Source of the DNA: Pseudonocardiaceae bacterium
GTDB taxonomy: Bacteria > Actinomycetota > Actinomycetes > Mycobacteriales > Pseudonocardiaceae
Direction: 5' to 3'
DNA: 44,590 bases
Assembly (NCBI GenBank): GCA_009377865.1
Contig: WHTH01000036.1
Span: forward strand, 1 to 44,590
The translations under genes were made by a program, and so were the position numbers. Numbering within the stretch: the first letter of the stretch is position 1; each line of letters opens with the position of its first letter. Positions 24,535-32,756 of the stretch are shown here, piece after piece. Below the pieces are notes generated by a model. The model saw only the letters and a program-made list of their open reading frames with translations. It did not search any database and was not told the origin of the DNA.

Positions 24535-24978
24535 GTGGAACTTGACGAGGTGCAGGCGGAGACGGCCAGGCTGTCCAACTGGGCACACCTCGCCACTGTG
24601 GGGCGTGACGGTAATCCCGACGTCGTCCCAATCTGGCCCGCTTGGCAGGACGACACGGTTTGGATCTCGACCTTCACCAAGTCCGTGAAGGTCCGCAACA
24701 TCGCCCACAACCCCAATGTCGCTCTGCATTGGCAGGTCGACGAGAGCGGCGACGGTGTCGAGATTTGGGGGACGGCGAGTGTCCACACCGACATCGGCAC
24801 CAAACAACGACTCTGGAACGGTGTCTTCAGCTACAATCTCGACGACTTCATTCCTGATGGACCCGAATCGCCGGATGCGTGCTTCGTGGCCATACGACCT
24901 GAGCATGCTCTCGCGCTCAAGCACTACGGCATGGCTGGTCGGGACACCTGGCATGCTCGTGGTAGTGCCCGTACGTAG
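24535..24978 (+). CDS. PPOX-class (pyridoxamine 5'-phosphate oxidase-like) protein
   Basis: This 147-aa split-barrel protein has the flavin/F420-binding fold: LSNWAHLATVGRDGNPDVVP, VWISTFTKSVKVRNIAHNPN and ALHWQV are typical of F420- or FMN-dependent PPOX-class proteins. The cofactor and substrate cannot be set from sequence alone. GGAGGAGAG precedes the GTG at 24535; the frame upstream to 24469 is rejected. The nucleotide composition is more AT-rich than its neighbours, suggesting transfer. No such gene lies between hemQ and msrB in the mycobacterial order I recall. Confidence 0.75.
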   Translation: MELDEVQAETARLSNWAHLATVGRDGNPDVVPIWPAWQDDTVWISTFTKSVKVRNIAHNPNVALHWQVDESGDGVEIWGTASVHTDIGTKQRLWNGVFSYNLDDFIPDGPESPDACFVAIRPEHALALKHYGMAGRDTWHARGSART

Positions 24979-25104
24979 CTGCCGTGCGTTCCGAGCCGGC
25001 CGAGACCGTCGAGGAGCTGGGGGAGATCGCGGCCGCCCTGACCGACCGGCACCGTCCGGGGTAGCGCGGCGTCAGCCGGGCGGACGAGGTGGCGTTGGGC
25101 CGTG

Positions 25105-25548
25105 TCAGGTGGAGCTGGTGGCCTGATCGTCGTCGGGTACCAGGCGCAGTGACACACTGTTGATGCAGTAGCGCTGGTCGGTGGGGGTGTCATAGCCCTC
25201 ACCCTCGAAGACATGGCCGAGGTGGCTGTGGCACGTCGCGCAGAGCACCTCGACCCGCTTCATCCAGAGGCTGCGGTCCTCCTTGAGCAGCACCGTGTCG
25301 CCGGCCAGCGGCGTGTAGAACGACGGCCAGCCGCAGTGCGACTCGAACTTGGTGTCGCTTCGGAACAGTTCCGCCCCGCAGGCCCGGCACTCGTAGACGC
25401 CGGCCGTCTTGGTGTGCTCGTACTCGCCGGTACCCGGCGGCTCGGTGGCAGCCTGGCGCAGCACCGCGTACTCCTGCTGCGAGAGCTGCTCGCGCCACTC
25501 GGCGTCGGACTTCACGACCTCGGGGGTCACCCCGGTGACCGGTTCCAT
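25105..25548 (-). CDS. msrB: Peptide-methionine (R)-S-oxide reductase
   Basis: This 147-aa enzyme reduces methionine-R-sulfoxide in proteins using thioredoxin. The zinc cysteines CRAC and CATC, the core KFESHCGWPSFYTPL and the catalytic cysteine motif RYCINSVSLRL are all present. The length is standard. The ATG at 25548 gives the usual N-terminus before VVKSDAEWREQLSQQEYAVL. The position downstream of hemQ matches Rv2674. Confidence 0.93.
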   Translation of the reverse strand: MEPVTGVTPEVVKSDAEWREQLSQQEYAVLRQAATEPPGTGEYEHTKTAGVYECRACGAELFRSDTKFESHCGWPSFYTPLAGDTVLLKEDRSLWMKRVEVLCATCHSHLGHVFEGEGYDTPTDQRYCINSVSLRLVPDDDQATSST

Positions 25549-25593
25549 GCCACCACGTTAATCGGCGCGGGCAGTAGTGTCGCGTCGCTTCGC

Positions 25594-25914
25594 TCACAGG
25601 AATGTCGCGAGGACGAAGCCGAGCGCGTTCCACACTGCCACCGCCGCGACGAGCAGCAGTAGCAGCACGACGGTCAGCGCGAGCAGCCGTCGCCCGCCGG
25701 CGGCGCGGTTGGCGGAGTCGGCGAAGTCGCCGACACCCGACAGGTAGCCCTCGACGGTGTAGCCGGGCCGGGTCCGGTGGGTGCGTTGCAGGTGCTCGGC
25801 GAAGGCCTGCACCTCCGGGTCGTCGCGGTCGAGGCCGATCAGCTCGTCGTCGAGGCGGCGCCGCTCCTCGGACTCCCACCGAGGTTCGCCGTGCTGCGGG
25901 TCGTTGAGCTGCAC
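25594..25914 (-). CDS. Small C-terminally anchored membrane protein
   Basis: This 106-aa protein has a charged N-terminal 65 residues (WESEERRRLDDELIGLDRDD) and one hydrophobic segment near residues 80-100 (LLALTVVLLLLLVAAVAVW). I do not recognise the family. The GTG at 25914 is preceded by minus-strand TACCGT with six bases between, which predicts a leaderless transcript and rules out the very long upstream frame. It diverges from the ligD-like gene over 24 bases. Confidence 0.65.
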   Translation of the reverse strand: MQLNDPQHGEPRWESEERRRLDDELIGLDRDDPEVQAFAEHLQRTHRTRPGYTVEGYLSGVGDFADSANRAAGGRRLLALTVVLLLLLVAAVAVWNALGFVLATFL

Positions 25915-25920
25915 GCCCCC

Positions 25921-25930
25921 ACGGTAGCGT
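25921..25930. promoter_or_regulatory. Overlapping back-to-back -10 boxes
   Basis: ACGGTAGCGT reads as TAGCGT on the plus strand (25925-25930, eight bases before the GTG at 25939). It reads as TACCGT on the minus strand (25926 to 25921, six bases before the GTG at 25914). Both divergent genes therefore seem to have leaderless promoters sharing bases. Confidence 0.45.
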
Positions 25931-25938
25931 CCCGCGTC

Positions 25939-26991
25939 GTGAGTCGTGGTGAGGCGCTCGAGCTCGCGGTGCCCGGGCCGCACGGCGAGCGCACCGTGCG
26001 GGTCTCGAACCCGGGCAAGCTCTACTTCCCGGAGCGGGGGATCACCAAGCGGCAGGTGGTCGAGTACTACCTCGCGGTGGCCGGGCCGTTGCTGGCCGTG
26101 CTGCAGGGCCGCCCCACGACGCTCAAGCGGTTCGTCGACGGGGTGGCCGGCGAGGCGTTCTACTCGAAACGGGTGCCCAAGGGCGCGCCGGAGTGGGTCG
26201 ACTCGGTGGAGATCACGTTCCCGTCCGGGCGCACCGCGCGGGAGATCTGCCCCACCGAGCCCGCCGTGCTGGTGTGGGCGGCAAACCTCGGAACCTTCGA
26301 CTTTCACCCGTGGCCGGTGCGCCGACCGCTCGTCGACCATCCCGATGAGCTTCGCATCGACCTCGACCCGCAGCCGGGCACCGGCTTCGGTAACGCCGTC
26401 GCGGTGGCGGGGGTGCTGCGAGAGGTGCTCGCCGACGCCGGCCTGGTGGGCTTCCCGAAGACCTCCGGTGGGCGCGGGATCCACGTCGCGGTACGGATCC
26501 GACCGCAGTGGACGTTCGTGCAGGTGCGCCGGGCGGTGATCGCGCTGGCCCGCGAGGTCGAACGGCGGATCCCGGAGCAGGCCACGGTCTCCTGGTGGAA
26601 GGAGGAGCGTGGCCAGCGGGTCTTCCTCGACTTCAACCAGGCCGCGCGCGACCGGACCATCGCTTCCGCCTGGTCGGTGCGCGGGACCCCACGAGCCACC
26701 GTGTCGACGCCGCTGAGCTGGCACGACCTGCCATCCGTCACGCCCGACGACTTCGACGTGCTCTCGGTACCCGGGCTGCTTGCGCAGCGGGGAGACCCGC
26801 ACACCGGGTTGGATGCGGAGGCGTTCGCCCTCGACACGCTGCTGGGGTGGGCCGCACGTGACGAGCGCGATCACGGCCTCGGCGACCTGCCGTACCCGCC
26901 GGAGTATCCGAAGATGCCCGGCGAGCCGCTGCGGGTGCAGCCCTCGCGAGCCCGCAAGATCGGCGACGAGGACGGTGCGAGCCATTCCTGA
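25939..26991 (+). CDS. LigD-type polymerase (archaeo-eukaryotic primase domain)
   Basis: This 350-aa stand-alone polymerase domain resembles the PolDom of LigD in non-homologous end joining. It has VSNPGKLYFPERGITKRQVV, the metal-site motif ELRIDLDPQPG, the nucleotide-binding KTSGGRGIHV and the third acidic motif in RVFLDFNQAARDRTI. Such enzymes add ribo- or deoxynucleotides at DNA ends and gaps. No ligase, phosphoesterase or Ku gene is in the window. The GTG at 25939 is supported by TAGCGT; the frame reaching back to 25777 is rejected. Confidence 0.9.
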   Translation: MSRGEALELAVPGPHGERTVRVSNPGKLYFPERGITKRQVVEYYLAVAGPLLAVLQGRPTTLKRFVDGVAGEAFYSKRVPKGAPEWVDSVEITFPSGRTAREICPTEPAVLVWAANLGTFDFHPWPVRRPLVDHPDELRIDLDPQPGTGFGNAVAVAGVLREVLADAGLVGFPKTSGGRGIHVAVRIRPQWTFVQVRRAVIALAREVERRIPEQATVSWWKEERGQRVFLDFNQAARDRTIASAWSVRGTPRATVSTPLSWHDLPSVTPDDFDVLSVPGLLAQRGDPHTGLDAEAFALDTLLGWAARDERDHGLGDLPYPPEYPKMPGEPLRVQPSRARKIGDEDGASHS

Positions 26992-27031
26992 ACGGGATGG
27001 CGCCGACACTCCCGGGGTCACAGTCGGGGGG

Positions 27032-28600
27032 TCAGGGTGGGCACAGCGTGCCGGGCACCGGCAGTTGCGCGTCGACGAGGTAGGTGGTGACCAGGTCGGT
27101 GACGCAACGGCTGCGCCACTCGGCGCCGTGCGCGCGGCCCTGCCAGTTGACCAACACCGCTGCGGGCAGCTGCGCGGCGGTGCGGCGGGTACCCGAGGCG
27201 GGCGTGCGAGGGTCGCCCTCGGTGGCGATCACCAGCAGCGGTGGCGCCTGCTCGGCACCCGTGCCCGCCGGGGGTTCGGTGGGTACTGGCCAGGCGCTGC
27301 ACAGCAGCAACCGTTGCGCGAACATCCCGCCGAACAGCGGGAAACGCTCGCGCCACTCGGCCACCAGCTGCTCCGCCCGAACCGGCGGTACCCGGGTGGG
27401 GGTGTCGTTGCAGCGGGTCGCCAGGCCGGGGTCGAACTGGGCGGGCAGCTCGCCCCTACCGGTCACGAGGGGTTCTACCAGCCGGGAGATGGCGGTGCCA
27501 TCGCCGTTGCGCGCCGCGTCGAGCGCCGCGGCGAGCTCATCCCAGCGTTCGGGGGAGCCGAGGGTCTCGAGGACGGCCTGGAATGCGATTCCTGCGGTGA
27601 CCCGCACCTCGGGCTCCTCCAACGGCGTGACACGCAGCTGCTCGGCGAGCTCGGTCAGTGCGCGCCGGGGGTCGGGAGCCAGCGCGCAGTCGCGGGCCAC
27701 GCAGTCGGCGGCGAAAGCGTCGAATCCCCGCTCCGCCGCTGCTGCCGATGCCTCGGAGGCGGCGATGTCGTCGCGCCCGGGGTCCGGGGCACCGTCGAGC
27801 ACGACCCGGCCGACCGAGCCGGGGTAGCGATCGACGTAGTCGACGGTGGCCCGGGACGCCTCGCCCAGCGCCAGCAGGTTGAGCACCGGCGCCCGCAGGG
27901 CCGTGCGCAGCTGCTCCAGGTCGTCGGCGGTGGCGGGGGAGTTGATCGCGCTGAGCAGCGTGCCGAGCTCCTGGACGCAGGTCTGGATCGCGGTCCGCGT
28001 GGTGTCGAGCAGCTCGCGGAGCTGCCCGCCACCACGCAGCGCGGGGTCGGCTCCGATGATCTGCTCCCGGGCGCGTTCCGGGATGCAGTCGACGGGGTCG
28101 CTTCGCCCGGTCCCACGGCGGGCGAGCCCGATGAGCGTGTAGCTCTCGAGCAGCTCGGGTGGGGCCTGCGCGGCCAGCCGCGCCGCCCGCGCCGTGCCGG
28201 GCTCGCCTGCCTCGCCGAGCACGACCAACGGTGCTGGTCCTGAGCCGGCGCGGGTGACGTCGAGCACCAGCGAGCTGCCCGGCCCCGGCTGCGACAGGTC
28301 ACCTGCCACGCTGATCTCGGTGCACTCCAGCTCGGCCGGTGCAGTGCCGGCCGGCGGCGGTGCGGTGACGGCCGTGCAGTCTCGCCACGGCAGCGACGCC
28401 GGGTCGTAGCGTCCGGCCGGCGGGGGTGGGGCGGGTGGCGACGGTTGCGGCGGTGGCGGCCGGTGCTGCGGCGCCACGCCGGCGTCGCGCACCGCAACCG
28501 GCGGCCGGTCCGACGGCCCGACCGTGCAGCCACCCAGCACCGTGCCGGTCACGACGAGCGCTAGCAGCGGCAGCGCACGGCGGTTCGCGGCGACGGGCAC
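27032..28600 (-). CDS. Exported alpha/beta-hydrolase-fold lipoprotein, nucleophile missing
   Basis: This 522-aa protein starts with a lipoprotein signal (LLALVVTGTVLGGC, lipobox LGGC near residue 25) and a Pro-rich linker, then an alpha/beta-hydrolase domain of the SlpD/E tripeptidyl-peptidase type. Family members read G-x-S-x-G at the nucleophile elbow; here the equivalent is LLALGEASRATVDYVDRYPG, with Gly where Ser is expected. The acid motif EGDPRTP and the histidine in GRAHGAEW remain. It may be a non-catalytic binding protein. AGGAGAG precedes the GTG start. It diverges from the MFS gene. Confidence 0.75.
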   Translation of the reverse strand: MPVAANRRALPLLALVVTGTVLGGCTVGPSDRPPVAVRDAGVAPQHRPPPPQPSPPAPPPPAGRYDPASLPWRDCTAVTAPPPAGTAPAELECTEISVAGDLSQPGPGSSLVLDVTRAGSGPAPLVVLGEAGEPGTARAARLAAQAPPELLESYTLIGLARRGTGRSDPVDCIPERAREQIIGADPALRGGGQLRELLDTTRTAIQTCVQELGTLLSAINSPATADDLEQLRTALRAPVLNLLALGEASRATVDYVDRYPGSVGRVVLDGAPDPGRDDIAASEASAAAAERGFDAFAADCVARDCALAPDPRRALTELAEQLRVTPLEEPEVRVTAGIAFQAVLETLGSPERWDELAAALDAARNGDGTAISRLVEPLVTGRGELPAQFDPGLATRCNDTPTRVPPVRAEQLVAEWRERFPLFGGMFAQRLLLCSAWPVPTEPPAGTGAEQAPPLLVIATEGDPRTPASGTRRTAAQLPAAVLVNWQGRAHGAEWRSRCVTDLVTTYLVDAQLPVPGTLCPP

Positions 28601-28712
28601 GGGCTCTCCTCGCGACGGGGGCCTGCGATGTTCTGGGGGGCGAGGCCGATGCTGCCGGATGGCCAGTGTGACGGGGGTCAGCGTGGCACCTCAGCTCGCG
28701 CGCTGCTGGCCC

Positions 28713-28760
28713 GGGCCGTCGGCCCATATTGCGTGCCCGGGGCCGTCGGCCCATATTGCG
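28713..28760. repeat. Tandem palindrome-containing repeat between divergent genes
   Basis: A 21-base unit occurs exactly twice with a 27-base period (28713-28733 and 28740-28760). Each unit carries the inverted repeat GGGCC-gtc-GGCCC followed by CATATTGCG. The repeats lie 113 and 60 bases from the starts of the lipoprotein and MFS genes, a natural place for shared operators. Confidence 0.6.
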
Positions 28761-28819
28761 AACAGTGACGAACAGCACCCCTGCGGCAGGGGCCGTCCGG
28801 TACTAGCGTCGACGGCGAC

Positions 28820-29995
28820 GTGACACAGCTTGGAACCGCCCAGCCGGTCGCCCTGCAGTCGATGCGGGGCGGGCCTGCCGTGTTGCTGGCCGTTGGGGGA
28901 GTCGTGACGGTCGGCGTGCTGCCGGTGTTCCTCGTCGCCGGGCTGGCGGTGCAACTGCGGTCCGAGCTGGGTCTGTCGATCAGCCTGCTCGGGCTGGCCG
29001 GTTCGGTGTTCTTCGCGGTGAGTGCGCTGGTCGCCCGGGCGCTGGCCGCGGTCACCGGGCGGGTCGGGCCGACAGTGGCGCTGCGGGTCGCGGCGGTGGG
29101 CAGCGCGGGCTGTCTCGTGTTGTTGGCGGTGGCCCCGTCACCGACCTGGCTGCTGGCGGCGTTGTGTCTCGCCGGTGTGCCCAACGCGCTGAGCCAGCCC
29201 GCGTCCAACGAGATGCTGATGGCTCGGGTGCCGGTCGGGCGCCGCGCGTTCGCCTTCGCCGTCAAGCAGTCGGCCATCCCCGCCTCGACGCTGCTCGCCG
29301 GCCTGGCCGTACCCACGATCGCGCTCACGATCGGCTGGCGCTGGGTGTTCGTCCTCGCCGCTTCGCTGGGCCTGCTGGTGGCCTTCACCGTGCCCGCGCT
29401 GCCGTGGCAGCGCCCGCCTTCGCGCGGCCGGCAGGCCGGTGCCTCGGCAGGTGTGCTGCTGGTGGCGCTCGCAGTGGTGACCGGTATGGGTTCGGCCGCG
29501 GCCAACGCGATGGGCACCTTCGTGACGATCAGTGCGGTCGAGATCGGCTACGGTGAGGCGGCGGCGGGGCTCGTGCTCGCGCTGGGCTCGGCCGTTGGAC
29601 TGACGTCGCGGCTGGTCGCCGGTGTAGTGGCCGACCGCGCCCGGCCCGACCTGCTGCGGATGGTGGCGGGAATGCTGGGGCTGGGATCGGTGGGCTTCGG
29701 CCTGCTCGCGCTCGGCCACCCGCTGACCTTCCTGATCGGGTTGATGCTCGGCTTCGGTGCCGGTTGGGCATGGCCGGGAGTCTTCAACTACGCGGTCGCG
29801 GCGCGCTTCCCCGACCGGGTCGCCACCGCCACCTCCGTGACCCAGACCGGTGTCTATGTCGGGGCGGCGGCGGGACCGCTGCTGTTCGGGCTGGTGGTCG
29901 ATCATCTCGGCACCTCGGTCGCGTGGCTGGCGGCCTGCGCTGTGATGGTGTTGGCCACCGTCACGCTGTCTGTGGTGCGCGCGAGGTCCCGGTGA
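28820..29995 (+). CDS. Major facilitator superfamily transporter
   Basis: This 391-aa protein has about 12 transmembrane helices in two halves split near residue 198 (WQRPPSRGRQAG). An MFS A-like loop appears at ARALAAVTGRVGP and its second-half counterpart at SRLVAGVVADRARPDLLRM. It resembles CynX/NimT-like or drug-export MFS members; the substrate is unknown. The GTG start at 28820 has a nearby TAGCGT about ten bases upstream and no clear Shine-Dalgarno sequence. It stops 10 bases before the convergent VapC gene. Confidence 0.82.
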   Translation: MTQLGTAQPVALQSMRGGPAVLLAVGGVVTVGVLPVFLVAGLAVQLRSELGLSISLLGLAGSVFFAVSALVARALAAVTGRVGPTVALRVAAVGSAGCLVLLAVAPSPTWLLAALCLAGVPNALSQPASNEMLMARVPVGRRAFAFAVKQSAIPASTLLAGLAVPTIALTIGWRWVFVLAASLGLLVAFTVPALPWQRPPSRGRQAGASAGVLLVALAVVTGMGSAAANAMGTFVTISAVEIGYGEAAAGLVLALGSAVGLTSRLVAGVVADRARPDLLRMVAGMLGLGSVGFGLLALGHPLTFLIGLMLGFGAGWAWPGVFNYAVAARFPDRVATATSVTQTGVYVGAAAGPLLFGLVVDHLGTSVAWLAACAVMVLATVTLSVVRARSR

Positions 29996-30005
29996 GACCG
30001 GGGCG

Positions 30006-30452
30006 TCAGATCGGTTGCGTCGGCAGCAGCGCGAAACCCTCGGCTCCGGCTGCTTCGCGCAGCGCGATGTCGAACGCGGCGAAGCCGGTGCAACGGTCGT
30101 CCGCGCTTCTGGCGGCCAGGGCGGCGGCCAACTGGATAGCGTCGTAGGCACGCAATCCGTGCACGCCGGTGAGACGGGCGGCATCGTCCAGCATCGTCGA
30201 CGTCACCGCTACGGCTGCGAACTGGGGCGGTTGCTCTTCGGCCCCGAAGTAGTCAGCCTCGAACGCGGCTACGAGCACCGCGCTGTCCTCGGTCGTGAGT
30301 TCACCCATCCGGTGTTTGCGCCACACTGCTGCCGGTACCTCGACACGCGCAACCTGCGAGATCACAAGTAGCGCGAGCGAGCGGACGTCCTCGTGCCCTG
30401 CCTCGTCGGCATAGAGTTTCACCAGCGCGGACGAGTCGGCGAAGGTAGTCAC
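30006..30452 (-). CDS. VapC-type PIN-domain ribonuclease toxin
   Basis: This 148-aa PIN-domain toxin has the conserved acidic residues in TTFADSSALVKLYADE, RVEVPAAVW and GLRAYDAIQLAAAL. VapC toxins are Mg2+-dependent RNases that often cut tRNA or rRNA. The ATG overlaps the antitoxin stop by four bases, so the two are coupled in the usual antitoxin-first order. Length and motif spacing are normal, so it is probably active. Confidence 0.88.
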   Translation of the reverse strand: MTTFADSSALVKLYADEAGHEDVRSLALLVISQVARVEVPAAVWRKHRMGELTTEDSAVLVAAFEADYFGAEEQPPQFAAVAVTSTMLDDAARLTGVHGLRAYDAIQLAAALAARSADDRCTGFAAFDIALREAAGAEGFALLPTQPI

Positions 30453-30745
30453 CTGCGGTGGTCGACGACCAGATCTGCGAGCCCGGTACCCGACCCCGCA
30501 GCGCGCCGGGCGGTCTCGAGGCGGCGGGCGTCCGGCCGCTGCCTCGGTACGCCAGGGGACACCAGTAGTCCCGCTCGCGCGAGCCGCTCACGCACCCGGG
30601 CGGCGTCGTCACCGGCGAGATCGGGGTCGATGACCGCTTCCATGACCCGCGTGAGGTAGTCGTTCATGCTCCGGTGCTCGCGCGCGGCCACCGCGCGGAC
30701 CCGTTCAACCAGCTCGTCCGGAGCACGCCATGTCACCTGGGCCAT
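30449..30745 (-). CDS. VapB-type ribbon-helix-helix antitoxin
   Basis: This 98-aa protein begins AQVTWRAPDELVERVRAVAA followed by REHRSMNDYLTRVMEAV, a ribbon-helix-helix DNA-binding fold. The C-terminal half is Arg-rich and probably wraps the toxin. The ATG at 30745 is chosen over a longer frame to 30886, because minus-strand TACCAT (30757 to 30752) lies six bases upstream, fitting a leaderless start. The palindrome GCATGCATGC at 30762-30771 is a candidate operator half. Confidence 0.8.
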   Translation of the reverse strand: MAQVTWRAPDELVERVRAVAAREHRSMNDYLTRVMEAVIDPDLAGDDAARVRERLARAGLLVSPGVPRQRPDARRLETARRAAGSGTGLADLVVDHRR

Positions 30746-30815
30746 GATGGCATGGTAGCAGGCATGCATGCGCCGTCCCCATGGTCGCCGGGAGAACTCT
30801 CCTTGTAGCGCGGCC

Positions 30816-30846
30816 TTGACCTGAAGTTTAGTCGAGGTTCTAGCGT
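30816..30846 (+). promoter_or_regulatory. MerR/SoxR-type promoter with 19-base spacer
   Basis: TTGACC (30816-30821) and TAGCGT (30841-30846) are separated by 19 bases. The spacer contains ACCT-n12-AGGT arms (30820-30839), the layout of operators bound by MerR-family activators such as SoxR. It faces the DrrAB-type transporter and a 24-codon leader ORF. No merR/soxR gene is in the window. Confidence 0.55.
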
Positions 30847-30854
30847 TCGCGAGC

Positions 30855-30929
30855 ATGGCGTACCGAATCAAACCATTCGCCGCCACCCAACGAGCCGGAC
30901 AAGAATGTCAGACCGGTCCGGCACGCTGA
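30855..30929 (+). CDS. Possible leaderless 24-aa leader ORF
   Basis: An ATG eight bases after the TAGCGT box opens a 24-codon frame (AYRIKPFAATQRAGQECQ...) that stops 28 bases before the ABC transporter start. It could be a leader peptide, or the surviving 5' end of an earlier target gene replaced by the transporter. No family is recognised. Confidence 0.3.
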   Translation: MAYRIKPFAATQRAGQECQTGPAR

Positions 30930-30957
30930 TCTCACCGACTCGGGACAGGAGCATCAG

Positions 30958-31944
30958 ATGAATCATGCGATCCAGGTAGAGGGGCTGGTCAAGCGCTTCG
31001 GCGAGACCACCGCCCTCAACGGGGTGGACCTCGCGGCCCGGGCAGGCACGGTGCTCGGACTGCTCGGTCCGAACGGCGCGGGTAAGACCACCGCCGTACG
31101 GGTGCTCGCCACCTTGCTGCAGCCTGACGCCGGCTACGCAACCGTGGGTGGCTACGACGTGGTCCGCAATGCGCATCAGGTGCGGCAGCTCATCGGGTTG
31201 ACCGGGCAGTACGCGGCGGTCGACGAAGCTCTCACCGGCACGGAGAACCTGCAGCTCATCGCCAGGTTGCTCGGGGTGTCGCGGCGGGAGGCGAAGCAGC
31301 GCGCCCGCGAACTGCTTGCTAGGTTCCAGCTGGAGGAGGCGGCGGCGCGAGCGGCGAAGACCTACTCCGGAGGCATGCGCAGAAGGCTCGACCTGGCGGC
31401 GAGCCTGGTCGGGCGGCCGCAGATGCTCTACCTCGACGAGCCGACGACGGGGTTGGACCCGCGTAGCCGCCTCGAGATGTGGCGCCTGGTTCGCAGCCTC
31501 GTGGCCGACGGCGTCACGGTGCTGCTGACCACGCAGTACCTGGAGGAGGCCGACGAGCTGGCCGACGAGATCGCGGTCATCGACGAAGGCAGGGTCATCG
31601 CGACGGGGACCCCGGACGAGTTGAAAGCCAAGATCGGCGCCCGATGCCTTGCCGTGCGACCGGCCGACGCGGTGGACGTGCCCCCTGTGGTCTCCGTGGT
31701 GGGTGAACTGGTCGGGGTCGTACCGGATGTGGAGGGGCAGTTGGTGACCGCTCCTATCACCGATCCCGCCGTGCTGCCAGCCGCCGTGCTGCCGGCCGCG
31801 GTGCGCCGGCTCGATGACGCTGGGGTCGTCATCACCGAACTCGCGCTGCGCAACTCCAGTCTCAACGAGGTCTTCCTCGCCCTGACCGGACGCCCGGCAG
31901 AGGAGACCCGGCAGACCGAAGACATCGAAGGGGTCCCAGCATGA
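30958..31944 (+). CDS. DrrA-type ABC transporter ATP-binding protein
   Basis: This 328-aa ATPase of the daunorubicin-resistance (DrrA) family has Walker A GPNGAGKTT, Q-loop TGQYAAVDEALTGTENL, signature YSGGMRRRLDLAASL, Walker B MLYLDEPTTGLD and a C-terminal regulatory extension (about residues 225-328, ending SLNEVFLALTG). It energises export of hydrophobic or redox-active compounds by the membrane partner encoded next. GGACAGGAG precedes the ATG. The stop overlaps the drrB-like start in ATGA. A small LPAAV duplication lies near residue 277. Confidence 0.88.
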   Translation: MNHAIQVEGLVKRFGETTALNGVDLAARAGTVLGLLGPNGAGKTTAVRVLATLLQPDAGYATVGGYDVVRNAHQVRQLIGLTGQYAAVDEALTGTENLQLIARLLGVSRREAKQRARELLARFQLEEAAARAAKTYSGGMRRRLDLAASLVGRPQMLYLDEPTTGLDPRSRLEMWRLVRSLVADGVTVLLTTQYLEEADELADEIAVIDEGRVIATGTPDELKAKIGARCLAVRPADAVDVPPVVSVVGELVGVVPDVEGQLVTAPITDPAVLPAAVLPAAVRRLDDAGVVITELALRNSSLNEVFLALTGRPAEETRQTEDIEGVPA

Positions 31945-32756
31945 CCACCGCGACCGCGACCGCCCCCCGTGCCCCCGAGCTCGCGCCCAGGGTCAGCCCG
32001 AGCGAAGGGCTGTGGCAGACGATGACCCTCGCCTGGCGCACCCTGGTGCAGATCAGGCACAACCCGTGGGAGCTGGGGGACTTCAGCTTCCAACCCATCA
32101 TGTTCGTGCTGATGTTCACCTACGTGTTCGGCGGCGCGATCTCGGGTTCGACCGGCGAGTACCTGACCTTCGCGCTGCCCGGCATCATCGTGATGAACAT
32201 GCTGTTCGTCACCATGTACGTCGGCATGGGGCTCAACACGGACCTGACCAAGGGTGTGTTCGACCGGCTGCGCTCGCTGCCGCTCGCCCGATGGGCGCCG
32301 TTGGCCGGCCGCATCACCGCGGACCTGGTGAAGCAGGCCTGGTCGATCGTGCTGCTGCTCGGCGTCGGTGCGATCCTCGGCTTCCGGATCGGGACCTCTG
32401 CGGTCGACCTGCTTGCGGCCGCTGTCCTGATTCTGGTGTTCGCGCTGGCGTTCTCCTGGGTGTCGGTGCTGGTCGGCGTACTCGCCGCGGACCCGGAGAA
32501 GGTCCAGATCTTCGGCTTCACGGCGCTGTTCCCGCTCACCTTCGTCAGCAACGTGTTCGTGCCGGTCGACACCATGCCGGGCTGGCTGCAGGCGTTCGTG
32601 AACGTCAACCCGGTGACGCTGCTCGCGGATGCGGCTCGCGGCCTCATGGTCGGCGGACCCGTCGCGGGGCCAGTCCTCGGGTCGCTGCTCTGGGCGGCGG
32701 TGATCCTGGCGGTATTCGCGCCGATCTCGGTGTGGGCATTCAAGCGCCGGGTCTGA
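31941..32756 (+). CDS. DrrB-type ABC-2 transporter permease
   Basis: This 271-aa ABC-2 membrane protein has about six transmembrane helices, with the coupling region LVQIRHNPWELGDFSFQPIM at the N-terminal side, and GVFDRLRSLPLARWAPL and NVFVPVDTMPGWLQAFVNVNP typical of DrrB. Together with the upstream ATPase it forms a homodimer-of-pairs exporter. It is translationally coupled to the ATPase gene. Substrate is not visible; drug or secondary-metabolite efflux is inferred from family and from the SoxR-like promoter. Confidence 0.87.
   Translation: MTTATATAPRAPELAPRVSPSEGLWQTMTLAWRTLVQIRHNPWELGDFSFQPIMFVLMFTYVFGGAISGSTGEYLTFALPGIIVMNMLFVTMYVGMGLNTDLTKGVFDRLRSLPLARWAPLAGRITADLVKQAWSIVLLLGVGAILGFRIGTSAVDLLAAAVLILVFALAFSWVSVLVGVLAADPEKVQIFGFTALFPLTFVSNVFVPVDTMPGWLQAFVNVNPVTLLADAARGLMVGGPVAGPVLGSLLWAAVILAVFAPISVWAFKRRV

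Noticed and set aside
24984-25064. A 26-codon plus-strand frame after the PPOX gene ending AAALTDRHRPG
   Set aside because: It looks like the tail of a helical protein but has no ribosome site and is too short to support; perhaps a remnant of a lost gene between hemQ and msrB.
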